Shown here one piece after another: positions 63,796 to 64,000 of a DNA stretch of 64,000 nt. Location: positions 310,001-374,000 of the forward strand of contig CAKMXJ010000011.1 of assembly GCA_928724745.1 (NCBI GenBank), given 5' to 3'. A program made the position numbers and the translations under genes. The notes under the pieces were generated by a model. The model made no database searches and was not told where the DNA came from. It was given only the letters and a program-made list of their open reading frames with translations. The stretch comes from Anthracocystis setariae. Its lineage: Eukaryota > Basidiomycota > Ustilaginomycetes > Ustilaginales > Ustilaginaceae. Numbering within the stretch: the stretch's first letter is position 1; every line of letters starts with the position of its first letter.

Positions 63796-64000
63796 CTTTC
63801 AGATTTGAGGCTGCAGAGGTGGATGCTTCTTCGGATGCACGCACATGGATCGATCCTTCCGAAGACACAGACGCATGAGTGGAGTAACACCCATTTTTTA
63901 TCTCGGAATTCGGCCTCAAAATTCGACCCTGACAGAAAAGTTTCAAGGGCTAGGCGCAGGGACACAAAAGTCGGAGACACCACATCAAAGAGGTTTGCCA
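63796..64000. other. Upstream region of BCS1, window end
   Basis: About 200 bases with short minus-strand frames only. It is probably promoter or 5' leader of BCS1, or a first exon I cannot define. Confidence 0.4.

Noticed and set aside
1..64000. CRISPR array, bacterial operons or ribosome binding sites
   Set aside because: Eukaryotic genes with introns; the only tandem repeats are microsatellites without spacers.

Overview
The window is nuclear DNA of a basidiomycete fungus, most probably a smut or smut-related yeast of the Ustilaginomycotina (Ustilago, Sporisorium or Pseudozyma type). This is an inference from the gene content (OMP decarboxylase, Mrp51, velvet factors, phytoene desaturase, long Ser/Gln-rich regulatory proteins), mostly intron-poor genes, short GTAAGT...CAG introns, and coding sequence that is G+C-richer than the spacers. 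I could not compare it with any database.

Layout. Bases 1-9019 are a nest of two LTR retrotransposons. A copia-type element on the minus strand (5' LTR 8880-9019, gag-protease-integrase-RT 8758-5585) is cut inside its reverse transcriptase by a gypsy-type chromovirus. The gypsy pol (1-2672, plus strand), PPT and 3' LTR (5226-5584) are visible; the rest lies off the left edge. Between gypsy pol and its 3' LTR is a minus-strand gene (3012-4935) with its own TATA box, a canonical 79-nt intron and an expanded Zn2Cys6-like cysteine array. It is the best candidate here for something undescribed.

From 9173 on the sequence is host genes: a short YqeY/Aim41-like protein, HBS1 (ribosome rescue), NTH1 (base-excision repair), URA3/pyr6 (pyrimidine synthesis), MRP51 (mitoribosome), a PCL/CLG1-like cyclin, a Ser/Thr-rich single-pass membrane protein, phytoene desaturase (carotenoids), TRM1 (tRNA G26 dimethylation), a Zn2Cys6 transcription factor, TTI1 (PIKK maturation), a hotdog thioesterase, a small spliced Cys-rich protein, two convergent velvet-domain regulators, a UBP12/USP15-type deubiquitinase and BCS1 (complex III assembly). 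There is no evident metabolic cluster; most are housekeeping genes. The regulators (cyclin, Zn2Cys6 factor, both velvet genes) border large gene-poor intervals of roughly 3-4 kb.

The gene-poor intervals carry microsatellites, homopolymer runs and a recurrent ACAGTAC/GTACTGT motif that I see again and again in spacers. No CRISPR, rRNA or convincing tRNA gene was seen. Exon boundaries were chosen by eye from splice consensus and reading phase; those of HBS1 are not resolved.
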